A DNA stretch of 64,000 nucleotides from Arbacia lixula. Taxonomy: Eukaryota > Echinodermata > Echinoidea > Arbacioida > Arbaciidae. Positions 22,370-33,076 of this stretch are shown in pieces; position 1 is the first letter of the stretch; the number at the start of each line of letters is the position of its first letter. The stretch covers positions 11,389,465-11,453,464 of the forward strand of contig OZ022589.1 in assembly GCA_963669155.1 (NCBI GenBank), in the 5' to 3' direction. Position numbers and translations under genes: made by a program. The notes under the pieces were generated by a model that was not told the DNA's origin, searched no databases, and was given only the letters and a program-made list of their open reading frames with translations.

Positions 22370-25063
22370 TTATTTTACTAATAATGAATGTATACTGAAG
22401 CTAGTGGAAGTAGGCATTGTGGGCCACGGGTGGATCAGGCTGTTGAACTGGCTCTGGCTAACAATCTCAACCTCGGGCTGCCTGTAGTGTTTACTCAAGT
22501 TGTGGAGCACTGCACAAGCTGTAATGATCTTACAGGCCCTCTCTGGTCTCAACTGCATTCCCTGCAAGACACCTAAACTTGTGTTTTAATTGTCCATTCA
22601 CTTGCTCGATGATGACCCTTGTAGATGCATATGCGCCGTGAAGAGAGAAAATGGTAAAAGAAAAAGCATTAACTGTCAGTCGACAGATTTTTTTTTTTTT
22701 ATAGAACTTAGTCATTAATCTGACATATCCAAGCCAGTCTTTCAATGCAAGATTCTGTTGTAAAAAAATGTACAATTTTCTCCAATTATTTCCCTTGGTA
22801 TAGGTTATCAAGTGATGCTGAATATACAGTGCAAGTACTACAACAAGTTCTTAAATGACGTTGTTTCATCGATAAAGAATAACCTATATTTAAGAAGATG
22901 TACAATGTTTTCAAACTGTTAGCCTTGTCATAGGCTATTGCAAGGGGGGAAATCGCTCCCTGAAGGTGGAGGGGGCATGTTTTTCCTCAAGATGTAGCTG
23001 AGCAGGGGGGCAGTGATGGTTTTTTGGGGGTGTTTTTTTCCATAATTCTTTTATCCTGCCCAGTCTCTGAAAGTGCTCTCAGTGGGGGCGGGGGTGACAT
23101 TTTTGGGGGCGTGTTTTTTTCCATATTTTTTTTATCCTGCCGAAAATAGTGGGGGGGGGGGGGGCACCAGAGGTAGGAAGGAGGGGAACTATAAGGAGAA
23201 AAAGGACAACCAATGCATACATTGTGGAGTCAGTGATCTATCAACAAGGTTCTAAATGCTTTTTGAAATAACTCATAATATGAGTGTATTTAATTTATGA
23301 AAATGTATATATATTTATTCAATGTATTGTTTGCATTATCAAATAAATGTTAAAGATTTGTACATTTTTATTGAATAGTTTACTGTGTATATCATTGCCC
23401 AATACATGTACATCCCACGCTTCAAGGAACTGTGATGACACAATTGCGCATGTGAGGATGTGTTCTTGGGGAGGGGGTGGGGTTGGGGGGTTGAGCTGTT
23501 AATGTGAAGTGAATGTGAGATGTGTGCAGTGTATGCATTTGATTAAGAAGAAGAAAAAAAAGTGATGGGTCACAGCATTAAGAGAGAATGTTGGACATGA
23601 GTTATTAAAAAGAGAAAGATCCCTCTAATTAGAAAAGTGGCTTTAATAGAATGATTCAAAATGTGCACTTTCAGAAAAAAATAATACATATGAGAAAGTT
23701 TTAGTGGTTTGTTAATTTTTTTTTTTATTCATTGCCTTTTAACTGATGCATTCACAATGTTTGAGCATTCCTCCAATCTTTTTTTTTTAAATCTGAAATC
23801 CCCTTTAAAAGCTTACAATGAAAACAATCTATTCACATTAACACTGAGAATGTTTAATCACCATTCACAATATAACGTGTGTTTGTGTGTGTGGGTGGGT
23901 GGGGGTGGGGTGGGTGTATGAGCTGCATTTTCAATTTTTGGCACTATCCCAACCGCTCCCTCCACCCCGAGTATTTAGGGGGGGGGGGGGCGCTTTCTAG
24001 CCTCAAATATAATTGTTTTCTTCTGCCAGACTTTACTTTTTCTTTGCCTCCATAAATTATTCAGGACACCATACTGCATTTGGTGTATTCATCTAACTTT
24101 AGACCATGTTTGTAAACAATCAAAATCACGAAAACTAAACTAAAACCAACTCGGGCCAAAGCGCCAAGGAGACAGCACCGATTGTTCGTGAGTTTATATA
24201 TTGATAAGTGGAAACATTATAAAACTGAATTTTGATTAGATAAGTACAGTCACCAAATTCTGTCAAATGATCTGTCAAATCAAACGCAAAACCCCAGCAC
24301 GTCTTTGCATACAATGAAATAGCTTGCTGTAGACTAGTAGAAGTAGGCTGTTGATGACAGTGCAGTACTGGGGGCCTGGCGGCGCGGCTATCCGGTGGCC
24401 GCTGTACAGTACTGCGTATTCGATATTCCTAGATGCAACACATCGCCATCGGCCTTAACTCGTGCCATTTCAAACAGTTTACAAAGTGTGTGTTAATAAA
24501 TTTGATGGATTTTGAAGTACATTTCAGTCCGAATAAATGTCAAAATTAACGTGATGTAGCTTTGACAGGCAGTAGTACATGGTAGCTGTGGAATGAGTGC
24601 TATTATACTGGTACTGTGCTCATGACTAGTCAAATTGGTTCAATTCCAGTTCAAGTTAGCAACTAATGAGTCTTAATCTTACCTCATTCCGTTGATTGAC
24701 AAGGATCTGTGTAACTCTCTGAATTACACAGGACGCGGTGGATCTAGTAATCCCATGTATGGTTGATGTGGAATCGAGCACTACCCCTGTCGCATTCAAA
24801 ATTTCAATGCGATGAACATGATGAAGAGTTGAAGGACAGTGCTCGATTCCGGTGTGTGCATGGCATGATTCAAGAAGGGAGATGTCCTGTCAATGAGCTG
24901 CATGCAGCCATCCCTAGTAAATCTACACTTCCGAAACAACTCCTCATCGGTGAAGGCATCAAGAGGTCTTGTTCTATCTCTGAAAATTCTTGGCCTCTGT
25001 TGATTGACTTCCCTTTCTCTCCTCCGGCGCAGTGCTAACACTTAGTAACAGGATGGCTGCCAT
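22370..25063 (-). pseudogene. Harbinger (DDE_Tnp_4-type) transposase, broken, core missing
   Basis: N-terminal exon 24683-25063: likely start at 25061-25063 (MAAILLL), then after a one-base shift LALRRRREREVNQQRPRIFR, DRTRPLDAFTDEELFRKCRF and SSTVLQLFIMFIALKF. After another shift comes a helix-turn-helix-like segment (STIHGITRSTASCVIQRVTQ) up to donor GTAAGA. C-terminal part 22370-22660: STRVIIEQVNGQLKHKFRCL, a one-base shift, then LRPERACKIITACAVLHNLS. These are the conserved borders of Harbinger transposases. Between 22.8 and 24.68 kb I find no coding trace of the region with the first two catalytic Asp residues. The last acidic residue would be the Glu of the VIIEQ motif. The element cannot mobilise itself. 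Confidence 0.78.
23025..23162 (+). repeat. Direct repeats of ~40 bp and poly-G run
   Basis: TTTTTTCCATAATTCTTTTATCCTGCC recurs with small changes at ~23030 and ~23110, each preceded by a TTTTGGGGGTGTTTTT-type string. The second ends in a G15 run near 23147. This lies in the decayed centre of the Harbinger element. Confidence 0.6.
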
Positions 25064-25119
25064 TGTTACATGTATTGCCGCTGATCTGCTAACGCAAATG
25101 ATTAATTGATTGGTAGTGA

Positions 25120-25330
25120 TTACTGTTTCGCCGGAGTTTTTAGGAATTTGCCCTTGGTACAGGAGCTCCGGCAAAAACCCACTTGATTTGCCGGAGTTTT
25201 TTGTAAGTTTTGCCGTAAAAAACTCTGGCAAAGTTTTATGCAATGGAAAACTCCGGCAATTTTTTTTTTGCCATAGTTTCATGATTTTTTGCCGTAAAAA
25301 ACTCCGGCAAAAGTTATATGCAACGGGCCC
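25120..25330 (-). repeat. Right subterminal motif array and terminal inverted repeat
   Basis: TTGCCGGAGTTTTT and its reverse complement AAAAAACTCCGGCAA occur about six times between 25126 and 25312, ending in the terminal repeat. This mirrors the left end and supports the element boundaries. Confidence 0.75.
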
Positions 25331-25460
25331 CTGAGCTGTATGTACAGCTCATTCACTTCAGGATGTTGAACTCACTATACTGAACATGAACATACACATG
25401 AACTGTCCTGTACAGGTCTAGCATGTACACCTTTACAATGTACAGTACAGTAATGTACAG

Positions 25461-25634
25461 GGATCTGTTACATAAAATTTACCATTGATGGCAAATTTGC
25501 TTCCAATGGCAACTTCTATGGAAACCCTAAATTTGATTGGCTGTCGACGGAGCAGTGTTAACATGGCATGGTAGTTCCAGTACTATTGATTGACGAGTTA
25601 CCATTACTGGTTTTAAGCTTTATGCAATGGGTCC
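25461..25634. mobile_element. Harbinger-related MITE with CAG target duplication
   Basis: Begins GGATCTGTTACATAAAATTT; the reverse complement of its end reads GGACCCATTGCATAAAGCTT. CAG stands at 25458-25460 and again at 25635-25637. The termini resemble those of the large element just upstream (GGGCCCATTGCATATAACTT), and both insert at a CWG trinucleotide, so it is probably a non-autonomous relative. Confidence 0.65.
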
Positions 25635-25637
25635 CAG

Positions 25638-26358
25638 GTCTCAATATAGTTTGCATGCACAAACCTTCATGAGTCAGAAATGAATGAAACTACAGAGACT
25701 ATATTTAGGCGAATCAAGTACATTTGTAGTCTTATATTACAAACACAATTTGTCAGATATTGTCACAATTGAGTGTGTATACAAATAGATCTGCAGACGG
25801 GTGTCTTCAGACAGGAAACGTGGGGTGAAATTCCTCAAAACTGTTTTAGCCCTGTGGGAATGACACTACAATACATAATGTACTGTACAATGTTACGAAA
25901 GCCATTAAAGCTTGCTGACATACATGTATGTCACATGTGCATGTACATGTACACGCAACATTGTACACATGTGCACCTTGTGCAAAATGAACAGCAGTGC
26001 CTGCCTACAGTCCATGTGTATGGTTTTATGGAGAGAATGTCTTATGGGGGACAGGTACAGTTCTGTTCGAAATGTAACGGATGAAACATCAGCTGAGAAG
26101 ATAAGTTCCATAGGGTCTTTTGCACTGGCAGAAAAATAAGAAGATTGTTCTAACATCGCCGGCGAAAAAATGAAAGCTGCTGGGCAACTACCTCCAAATA
26201 GAAAGAGAAGAGAGAAAAAAAGAGGGGGACAGTGACACAGGAACAGAGAGAGACGGGAAGGGATACTGGTTGAGAAAGAGGAAGAGAGGGGGAAAGAGAA
26301 TATCAGAGAATTGGATGCTAGCCTACGTATAGGGTATAGGTACTAGGCTGTGAGGTGC
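25638..26358. other. Non-coding stretch, nothing recognised
   Basis: Several TACATGTA-type strings near 25920-25960. Open frames on both strands are short and mirror each other. No domain. Confidence 0.5.
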
Positions 26359-26520
26359 ATGGACACAACCCAGTCTGTTAACAACTATGTCTGGTAAAAC
26401 AGACTACGTCCTAATTGTATGTCACGGCTCCTCTGACTCCTCTAGAGGAGGAGCACGGATGGGATGAGGTCATAGTCTGTGTTACCAGACATAGTTGTTA
26501 ATAGACTGGGTTGTGTTCAT
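26359..26520. mobile_element. MITE with ~50-bp inverted repeats
   Basis: Left arm ATGGACACAACCCAGTCTGT, then TAACAACTATGTCTGG. The right arm is the near-perfect reverse complement ending GGGTTGTGTTCAT. The centre TCCTCTAGAGGAGGAG is itself palindromic. No target duplication could be fixed. Confidence 0.8.
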
Positions 26521-26539
26521 ACAGCACACGTACTGTACA

Positions 26540-26875
26540 GTAGGCTAAGAATGGGAGAGAGCAGGAGGGAGAGGGTGGAGAGAGACAGGGAGGGAGAGTG
26601 AGGGGGGAGGGGGATAGGAAAGGGAGAGGGTGGGGGAGGGAAAGGAAGAGGGGGGTGGCGGGGTAGGAGAGGTGGAGGAAATAGAGAAAAGGGGGGAGAG
26701 AGGGAGAAAAACACTTGACAAAGTAGAAGAGAATAGGAGAGAGGGGAGGGAGAGAGTGGGGGGGGGGGAAGAAACAGAAATAGGGAGGGAGATGGACAGA
26801 GAAAAGTGGAAGGGGATGGAGGGGTGGGAGATGAAGAGAGGATGGAGGGAAAGGGCGAGAGGGGGAGAAATCTAT
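26540..26875 (+). repeat. GA-rich purine tract
   Basis: Irregular GGGAGAGGG units across ~330 bp. The open frames here are composition artefacts. It abuts the MITE at 26876. Confidence 0.9.
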
Positions 26876-27456
26876 TATGCTTTTCACACTGGCAAAAATT
26901 AGCCCCGTACTATCCTTAGCCCCGTACTATCCCTAGCCCCGTACTATTTTTTGAAGCTTTTCACACTGGCATTTCTTAGCCCCGTACTATTTCTTAAACC
27001 CGACTAGCTTTTCACACTGTTCTCATTCGAAATTGTTAGCCCCGGACTTTCTCGACAGCTTATGAATATTTATGAGTGTACGTCTTGCACATCGGCTCTT
27101 TACCACTCCGCATCAAGGTCACTCACCCGTCGGGCCTTATCTGATTGGTCTCGGCGTTTCGGCCTCGAGAGCTGACATCGCATTTCCTTAGCCCCGTACT
27201 ATTTTTCGTTTCTGTTCACACTGGCGCTCTGAACCCCGGACTATTCGGCTTGGCCCTGCAATTGCGGTGTTAGCCCTGCTTTTTTGCAGGGCCAAATAAT
27301 CCCGGATTATTGGTGGGGCTAGCCTACTTTGGTAAAAACCAATGTGAACAGAAAGTGGTCTAAGCTTAGCCCCGTACTATAGGTGGGGCTAAGGCCCCCC
27401 CTTGGCCCCACCTATAGTACGGGACTAAGGAAATTTTTGCCAGTGTGAAAAGCATA
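26876..27456. mobile_element. MITE with internal AGCCCCGTACTAT repeats
   Basis: Ends TATGCTTTTCACACTGGCAA and TTGCCAGTGTGAAAAGCATA are exact inverted repeats; TAT lies on both outer sides and may be the target duplication. Inside, TTAGCCCCGTACTAT occurs about six times directly and once inverted (ATAGTACGGGACTAA). TTTTCACACTGGC is repeated internally near 26956. The 581-bp element is non-coding. The repeated internal motif looks like an array of binding sites or serial terminal duplications. Confidence 0.82.
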
Positions 27457-28319
27457 TATAGGGAAAGAGAGGCCCAAACATCCAAAGATAGACCCTTACA
27501 ACAATATACAAGTACATACATATACATGTATACATAGAAATGGGAAAATCCCCAGGCCAGACATACACTGTACTGTTTAGCCTCTGTGCCTGTTATCTCA
27601 TTGGATGAGTGTGTTGGTGAGTAGATCCATTAATTCAACCACTCAGCGCATGCCTGAATGCTAATGACAATCAGATCGACAATACCACAGAAGACATATC
27701 ATACATGTTGCCTTTCATGGACTAGACAGCACAGGTTTTAACCATTTACTACATAGTGTACTACGAGGTGTTAACAAAAACTTTTGACACTTTTGACAAA
27801 TAATACACCAGTAAGCAAAAGTTACAATTTGAATCAACCTGAAATAATATAATTTACATACTGCATCACAAAGTGGAAGAATATAATTTTAAAAAGATTT
27901 TAATTTTTGGATGCATTTGGACCTTGTACGTATGTGTGTGTATCAGATTTAATTCACAACACACTAATGCCCATTGTGCATTACACCTGTCAATCCACTC
28001 GCAACATCTACTACAGTGTTATAAATGATGATTCTGGCAGAAAAGACCTTGTGGGTTGGCATGTGTGATGCATAGTGGGCATAGGTCAGGTGTATTCTGA
28101 ATTACTCTAATCATCTGACAGTTTCCCTTCAAATTCAAGCCAGCAACATTGTAGATTTTGTTAATATTTAGCAGGGAAATGGAACAGACTTCCATCACCC
28201 TGGAACCAGGAGAATGGTGCACAGTGAGCAGCTTCCTTAACATGCAATACACATGCAATACACATGTGTACTGTACACGCAATACGTTCAATATAGAACT
28301 AACACTAGACCGCATTTAA
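27457..28319. other. Non-coding stretch, nothing recognised
   Basis: No protein-like frame and no delimitable repeat. AT-rich. Confidence 0.5.
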
Positions 28320-28683
28320 AGGGCATATACTGTACTGGGAAGGCAAAAAAGCCTTCAAAATGTATTTGTTAGCAATCTTCTTGCCAATGGTCTTAAATTC
28401 ATATATTGACCATTTTAGAAGCTTGCTGAAAGTTATTTGCCCTCAAATGATCTACATTTGGAGTAATGAGTGATTAAGTCACAAATCCTCAAATGTTTGG
28501 CCCGAACATTTTGAGGATTTAATCATTAATCATTAATTATTCCATATGTGGATCATTTGATGGCAAATAACTTTCAGCAAGCTTCTAAAATGGTCAATAC
28601 ATGAATGTAAGACCATTGGCAAGAAGATTGCTCACGATCACCTTTTGAATGCTTTTTTGCCTTCCCAGTACAGTATATGCCCT
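28320..28683. mobile_element. Foldback MITE, family B, copy 2
   Basis: AGGGCATATACTGTACTGGG through CCCAGTACAGTATATGCCCT, with TTAA at 28316-28319 and 28684-28687. It matches copy 1 (10772-11143) along its whole length, with scattered changes. Arms of ~170 bp. Confidence 0.88.
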
Positions 28684-28687
28684 TTAA

Positions 28688-30004
28688 CCTACAATGTCCA
28701 TGTGCAGTAGCAGCCATGGAAATCTGTAAGCCACTCATACTCCCCCTCTTTCTCTTCTTTTCTACTTTATTGTTCCCTCTCTCCCTCTCTCTCCATCTGT
28801 TTCTCTTTCTATATCCCCATTCATATAACATACATTTAAGTCATGATAATAACATTATCTTACAGATGCACATCGGCAAGAAAGTTTCCAGAAAGCCTCT
28901 CAATACACAATTCATACATCAAAAATATTATTTGAATGATTCTAGTTACACATGTATAGTTTCTCACTCTTCCCCCTTTCCCTAGATATATGTAGCTCTA
29001 TCTCTCCCTCCCCTCTCTCCCCCATTCCATCTCTCTATCTCTCTCTCCAGCTTATTCACAGCACACATCTGCTTCTGTTGAAGCACCTGACCTTATAAAA
29101 CCAACTCACCTTGGGTTTCAGAATGGAGAGCCTCCGGATATGAGGCTGGCCAATATTTAAGGGTCACAAGGATTTCTTCAGGCTATCAAAAATTGATTTT
29201 CTTCTCCAGTGAGCTCTCACGTGCATACACCGACTCGGCAACCTTTGTAGTATATTATGCATTTTCAACATACTGTACACTTTCATGGTTTTACCGTTGA
29301 CATTTTCTCATCTGCAGGCACAGACGTCAATGTAACTGTCCAACATTCACCTTGTCTCTATAGTAAGATCAGAGAAGATTGCAAGATGGTACAAGTATGT
29401 AGGTGTGTGGTATGTCCCTGACTACCTTCATACAGTACACTACATGTGTTTGTATACTGTACAATAGTGAATGTTTCATTTCATCCATACATTAAACTGT
29501 TTTTAAACACTCCACATTGCACAATACTCTTGTACAGTATGACAGAACTATTCTACCATATTATCACAAGTTTTGTTTGATTTTCATGTTTTCATGTGGT
29601 TCAGTATGTGCAAGTCCTGCTATACAAAAAGACACATTTATTAACTCTTTTGCTGTGATAATATACTGTACATATGTGTATAGTATATAGATCACATCAT
29701 TTTCATCAGTGCTAATTTTTCATTTTAATTTCGAACAATACTGTTGCGCCATTTCTGTACATTTCTGGTAGGCACTAAGGATATTGGACTGACAGATTTG
29801 AGATTTTGCCAATTGCAGCTTTGTGACATACATGTACAATGTACACGTAACTCCCTTACTCTGTACACTTTAATGTACTTTACATTTATTTGAGAATCAC
29901 TGTGCAGATTGCAGAATTTAATTTTGAAGCACTATACACTGTATAAAGTATGCATGTACACAGTTCACATACATACATACATACAGCCTATCGTACAGTA
30001 AACA
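28688..30004. other. Non-coding stretch with CT-rich patches
   Basis: Pyrimidine-rich patches lie near 28740-28815 and 28970-29050. Otherwise AT-rich with TACATGTA strings. No gene supported. Confidence 0.5.
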
Positions 30005-30332
30005 TAGGCCGTGTTTATCATCTTTTCAGAATTTGAAACGCGTTTCCAAAGGCCTTTACGAATGCGTTTCCAAACTCGTTTCCAAACGCGTTAAAAAAAA
30101 CGGTGCGTTTATCAACTCAATCGCCCAAGTCGAAAACCGGCCTTGTCACTGCGCAGCTCTACTGGGCCATTACACGTGCACTGTAGTACAATAGTGTACG
30201 ATCGATGTGTTTTCTTGGCGTGGCGCGCGTTTTCAGAAATCGGAACCACATGGTTTAAAGTTCAAAATCTGCGTGTTTCAAAACAGCTTTCCGAACCCCA
30301 TAATCAACTCAAACTCAGACAGGACTTGAGTT
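30005..30332. mobile_element. MITE, family C, copy 2 (inverted relative to copy 1)
   Basis: Begins TAGGCCGTGTTTATCATCTT and shares GAAACGCGTTTCCAAAGGCC, TCGCCCAAGTCGAAAACCGG and CAAAACAGCTTTCCGAACCC with the reverse complement of 15582-15940. Its far end is degraded and a ~90-bp middle part differs. Confidence 0.72.
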
Positions 30333-32094
30333 AAATAATATACATTGTATACTGTGTACACATGATAGGAAGAATCTGTCCTCATTCCCCCTTGCATTTA
30401 ATGGTCATACAGTATCTGGGGAAGTTCAGGTCATCTACACTCCCCAAGGTAAAATCCAAACCACAATCAAAGCATCCTCTGTTCTCTGCTGCCTTTACCC
30501 TCGAAGTGAAATAGAGGAAAGGCCATTCTTTATGACCTCAAAAAAGCAAGGACCACCTACACTACGTACTTGAATACTTGTACTTTAAAAATAGTTCAAA
30601 GTTGCACATGTACAGTATGTCACACATATGCACATTTATACATGTATGCAGAACTACATGTATAAAGTAACATGCCAGTACATTTTTTCTATGTAATGCC
30701 ACACCCCCCCCCCTCCTACACACACACACACATCTTTTCGAACACAAACACAAATATTTTCATCCATCCACAGCATCCTAATTCTCAGAATGAAAACTTA
30801 AAGTTTGTCTAGACTCAGACCTTTAAAGTACTTGATTTATACGAATAAGAATCATGAATCAACAACAAGTGTTACGCAAAAAAGATGAACAAAAAGGCGT
30901 ACTGTATTTCATGCAACTCTGCATTTTTGTAAAATGACAACCTGGGTTCAACACAGACTATTTCCTAAATGTTTACTGCCAAAATAACAGAGGTTTACAA
31001 CCCAATAGCAGCTAGAATTCTATATTCTTTGTCACACTGCATTAAAAATTGGGGAACTTAGAAACGGACACATATATATTTGAGTGTGTGCATGCATACT
31101 GAAAAGCCATTGAACCCCGTGTTGTAACTGAGAGTTGTGGTGCGCTACAAAAATGGTTAGGTTATGTGATTTCAAAATGAATCAAAATGAGGACAATCGC
31201 TGTATGATAAAGTACATGAATAAAATACCTTCATGTACAATGTATACATTTCATACTTCTGTCAGTGTCACATTTGTGAGATGATTGATATTATAATTTA
31301 CGACTTTCTTTAGTATCGCACTGTAGTTTACATCTCCTTTTCAGTAGAACTAAACATAGGTCTAAAATTAGATCGCTGCAACTGTGATTCTGTGAAGTGC
31401 ATAGATAACAATCTGTCTCGTGTACTGCTGTATGTGAACTACATAGATAGACAACTACATCTAACAGTTACATCTACACGTCAATGCTATTGGCTTTGCA
31501 TCAATCTGTTGCATGACTTGTTGATCACCACCGCATGTTCATGACATCTACATACCCCATGCTAGTACAATCACATATTTACCTTGACTAGAACTGGAAG
31601 TAGAACAGCTTAATGCCCTTATGGTCTAACAATATGACTTGACAACCCAACCAAGCAATGCACCGCCACTAGAGTCAAGTAAAAGTACTACAACTAGTAA
31701 AGTCTACATCACATGTAGATCTAGACTCTAGTCTATTGCAAGTTACATAGTTTGAATTTGATTGAGGTTACATTTTAGATTAGATTGACAAGTTGTGATA
31801 GTCTGGCAACAATATTCAGCAGATTAACATACAGTTATGTACACATGTACATATTTAAGTAACATTAATTAACGATAAACAGATTATGTTACATTATCTA
31901 CGATATAGAGATTTATTTGTTTGCATGTCCAAATCAAATGGCCACAGACAGAAAATAGACAAGACTCTTCCATCCATGTCTACTGCATGGAATTAAAAAT
32001 AAAAAATAATTTCTATCTATTCTAGCTAGACCTCTTAGTCTTAGATAGGCCTACATGTATAAACATGATAAAATAAGAAATGACTCTTCAACCT
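30333..32094. other. Non-coding stretch, nothing recognised
   Basis: AT-rich, with a poly-C and (CA)n patch near 30704-30732. No coding signature. Confidence 0.5.
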
Positions 32095-32830
32095 GGTCCT
32101 GGCACTGTCTCTGAACTGTTCGTTTACCTTTACAAAAATGATGTATTCCCAGATGAGATGACTTGATTATTCACGTAAATGACTGATCGTCTGTCGAGCA
32201 AGATCTATCTCGAGACGCTCGACTCTGCAATACAGCCTCCCCCAGCTCAGCGGCCCACTTCGATCAACTCTGACTGCAGCTAGCTGCACAGTACAGGCAC
32301 ACGTACGACATACAGCGGCCACGCAATGGAAGGTTAACCCCAACCAGCCCACTGGCACTCCACTGGTAAAGCGCTAGGCTGCCGCATAAAATCAACAAGC
32401 ACTCCGATAAATATCCAAGGCCAAAAATGAGTCCTAAAAATATAATTCCAAATTCACGCACGAATCAGCAATGTTTCCACGGTATTCAATGATGTTTCCA
32501 TGACTCTCATCCACACAATTATGAATTTGTTTAAAGAGAAACCAGTTCAAAATTTTCGAAAATGTTAGGTCGTCCTGCTGTACTCAACGGTGAGCAACTT
32601 GCCCTGCATTATCGCGATCGCACTTCCGCACCTCTCCAAAATGGCCGAAGCAATGTAAACTTTATTAGTCACGTGACACCGAGGGAATCCACAACCTCGG
32701 TGACTCATCGAGCTTGGCTTGGCTAGCCTAGCTAGACTCACAGCACAGATCAAATCTACAGAGTAGGTACAATATCTCAGAGTCTCACGAATTTCTAGGA
32801 GTAGGCCTAGTTGTATTATCATGTCTCTAT
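32095..32830 (-). promoter_or_regulatory. CpG-containing block, candidate minus-strand promoter
   Basis: Denser in CpG than the flanks and free of repeats. On the minus strand it has a GTCACGTGAC E-box palindrome near 32672, then GCTTCGGCCATTTTGGAGAG (YY1-like) near 32640, GCGATCGCG near 32615, and a short open frame starting ATGCAGGGCAAG. The order E-box, YY1-like string, ATG is promoter-like. It could be the start of a minus-strand gene such as the FERM gene 20 kb away, but no splice link can be shown. Confidence 0.25.
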
Positions 32831-33076
32831 TCCGTTATGATATTTTCTTTTCGCTGTGCTCTTATCCATTGAATGATCAACACATCTTGTACGTTAATTT
32901 GTTATAGACTCATTCGCAACCAGCAATCTTGCTTCTCGAGTATGGCTTCCAAATCATAATTAGAACTGGGCCAGGTATATAGATCTATGAGGTAGATCTA
33001 ATTGATTTTAACCCCAACAAAATGGCCAGGAACCATGGCAACGGATTTATTCATATTTTGTTAAAATCATTTTTAA
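32831..33076. other. Non-coding spacer
   Basis: Nothing recognised. Confidence 0.4.

Larger units (their letters stand above)
17427..25330. mobile_element. Decayed PIF/Harbinger DNA transposon, 7.9 kb, with both genes
   Basis: Left end GGGCCCATTGCATATAACTT and the reverse complement of the right end GGGCCCGTTGCATATAACTT match over about 25 bp (continuing TTGCC). A 3-bp direct repeat CTG lies at 17424-17426 and 25331-25333. Inside are a plus-strand five-exon Myb-like gene and, converging on it, a minus-strand Harbinger transposase. That two-gene layout is characteristic of PIF/Harbinger elements, where the Myb-like protein helps bring the transposase to the nucleus and DNA. Both genes are broken. 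A MITE at 21628 is nested inside. Confidence 0.88.

Noticed and set aside
26498-26902. Pro/Leu/Ser-rich and Glu/Gly-rich frames
   Set aside because: Composition artefacts of the GA-rich tract at 26540-26875.
29110-29145. Possible 36-nt minus-strand exon ending ACCCAAG then GTGAGT, phase-compatible with the FERM exon
   Set aside because: The donor is good but the acceptor is weak and no protein similarity supports it; only splice-junction reads could rescue it.
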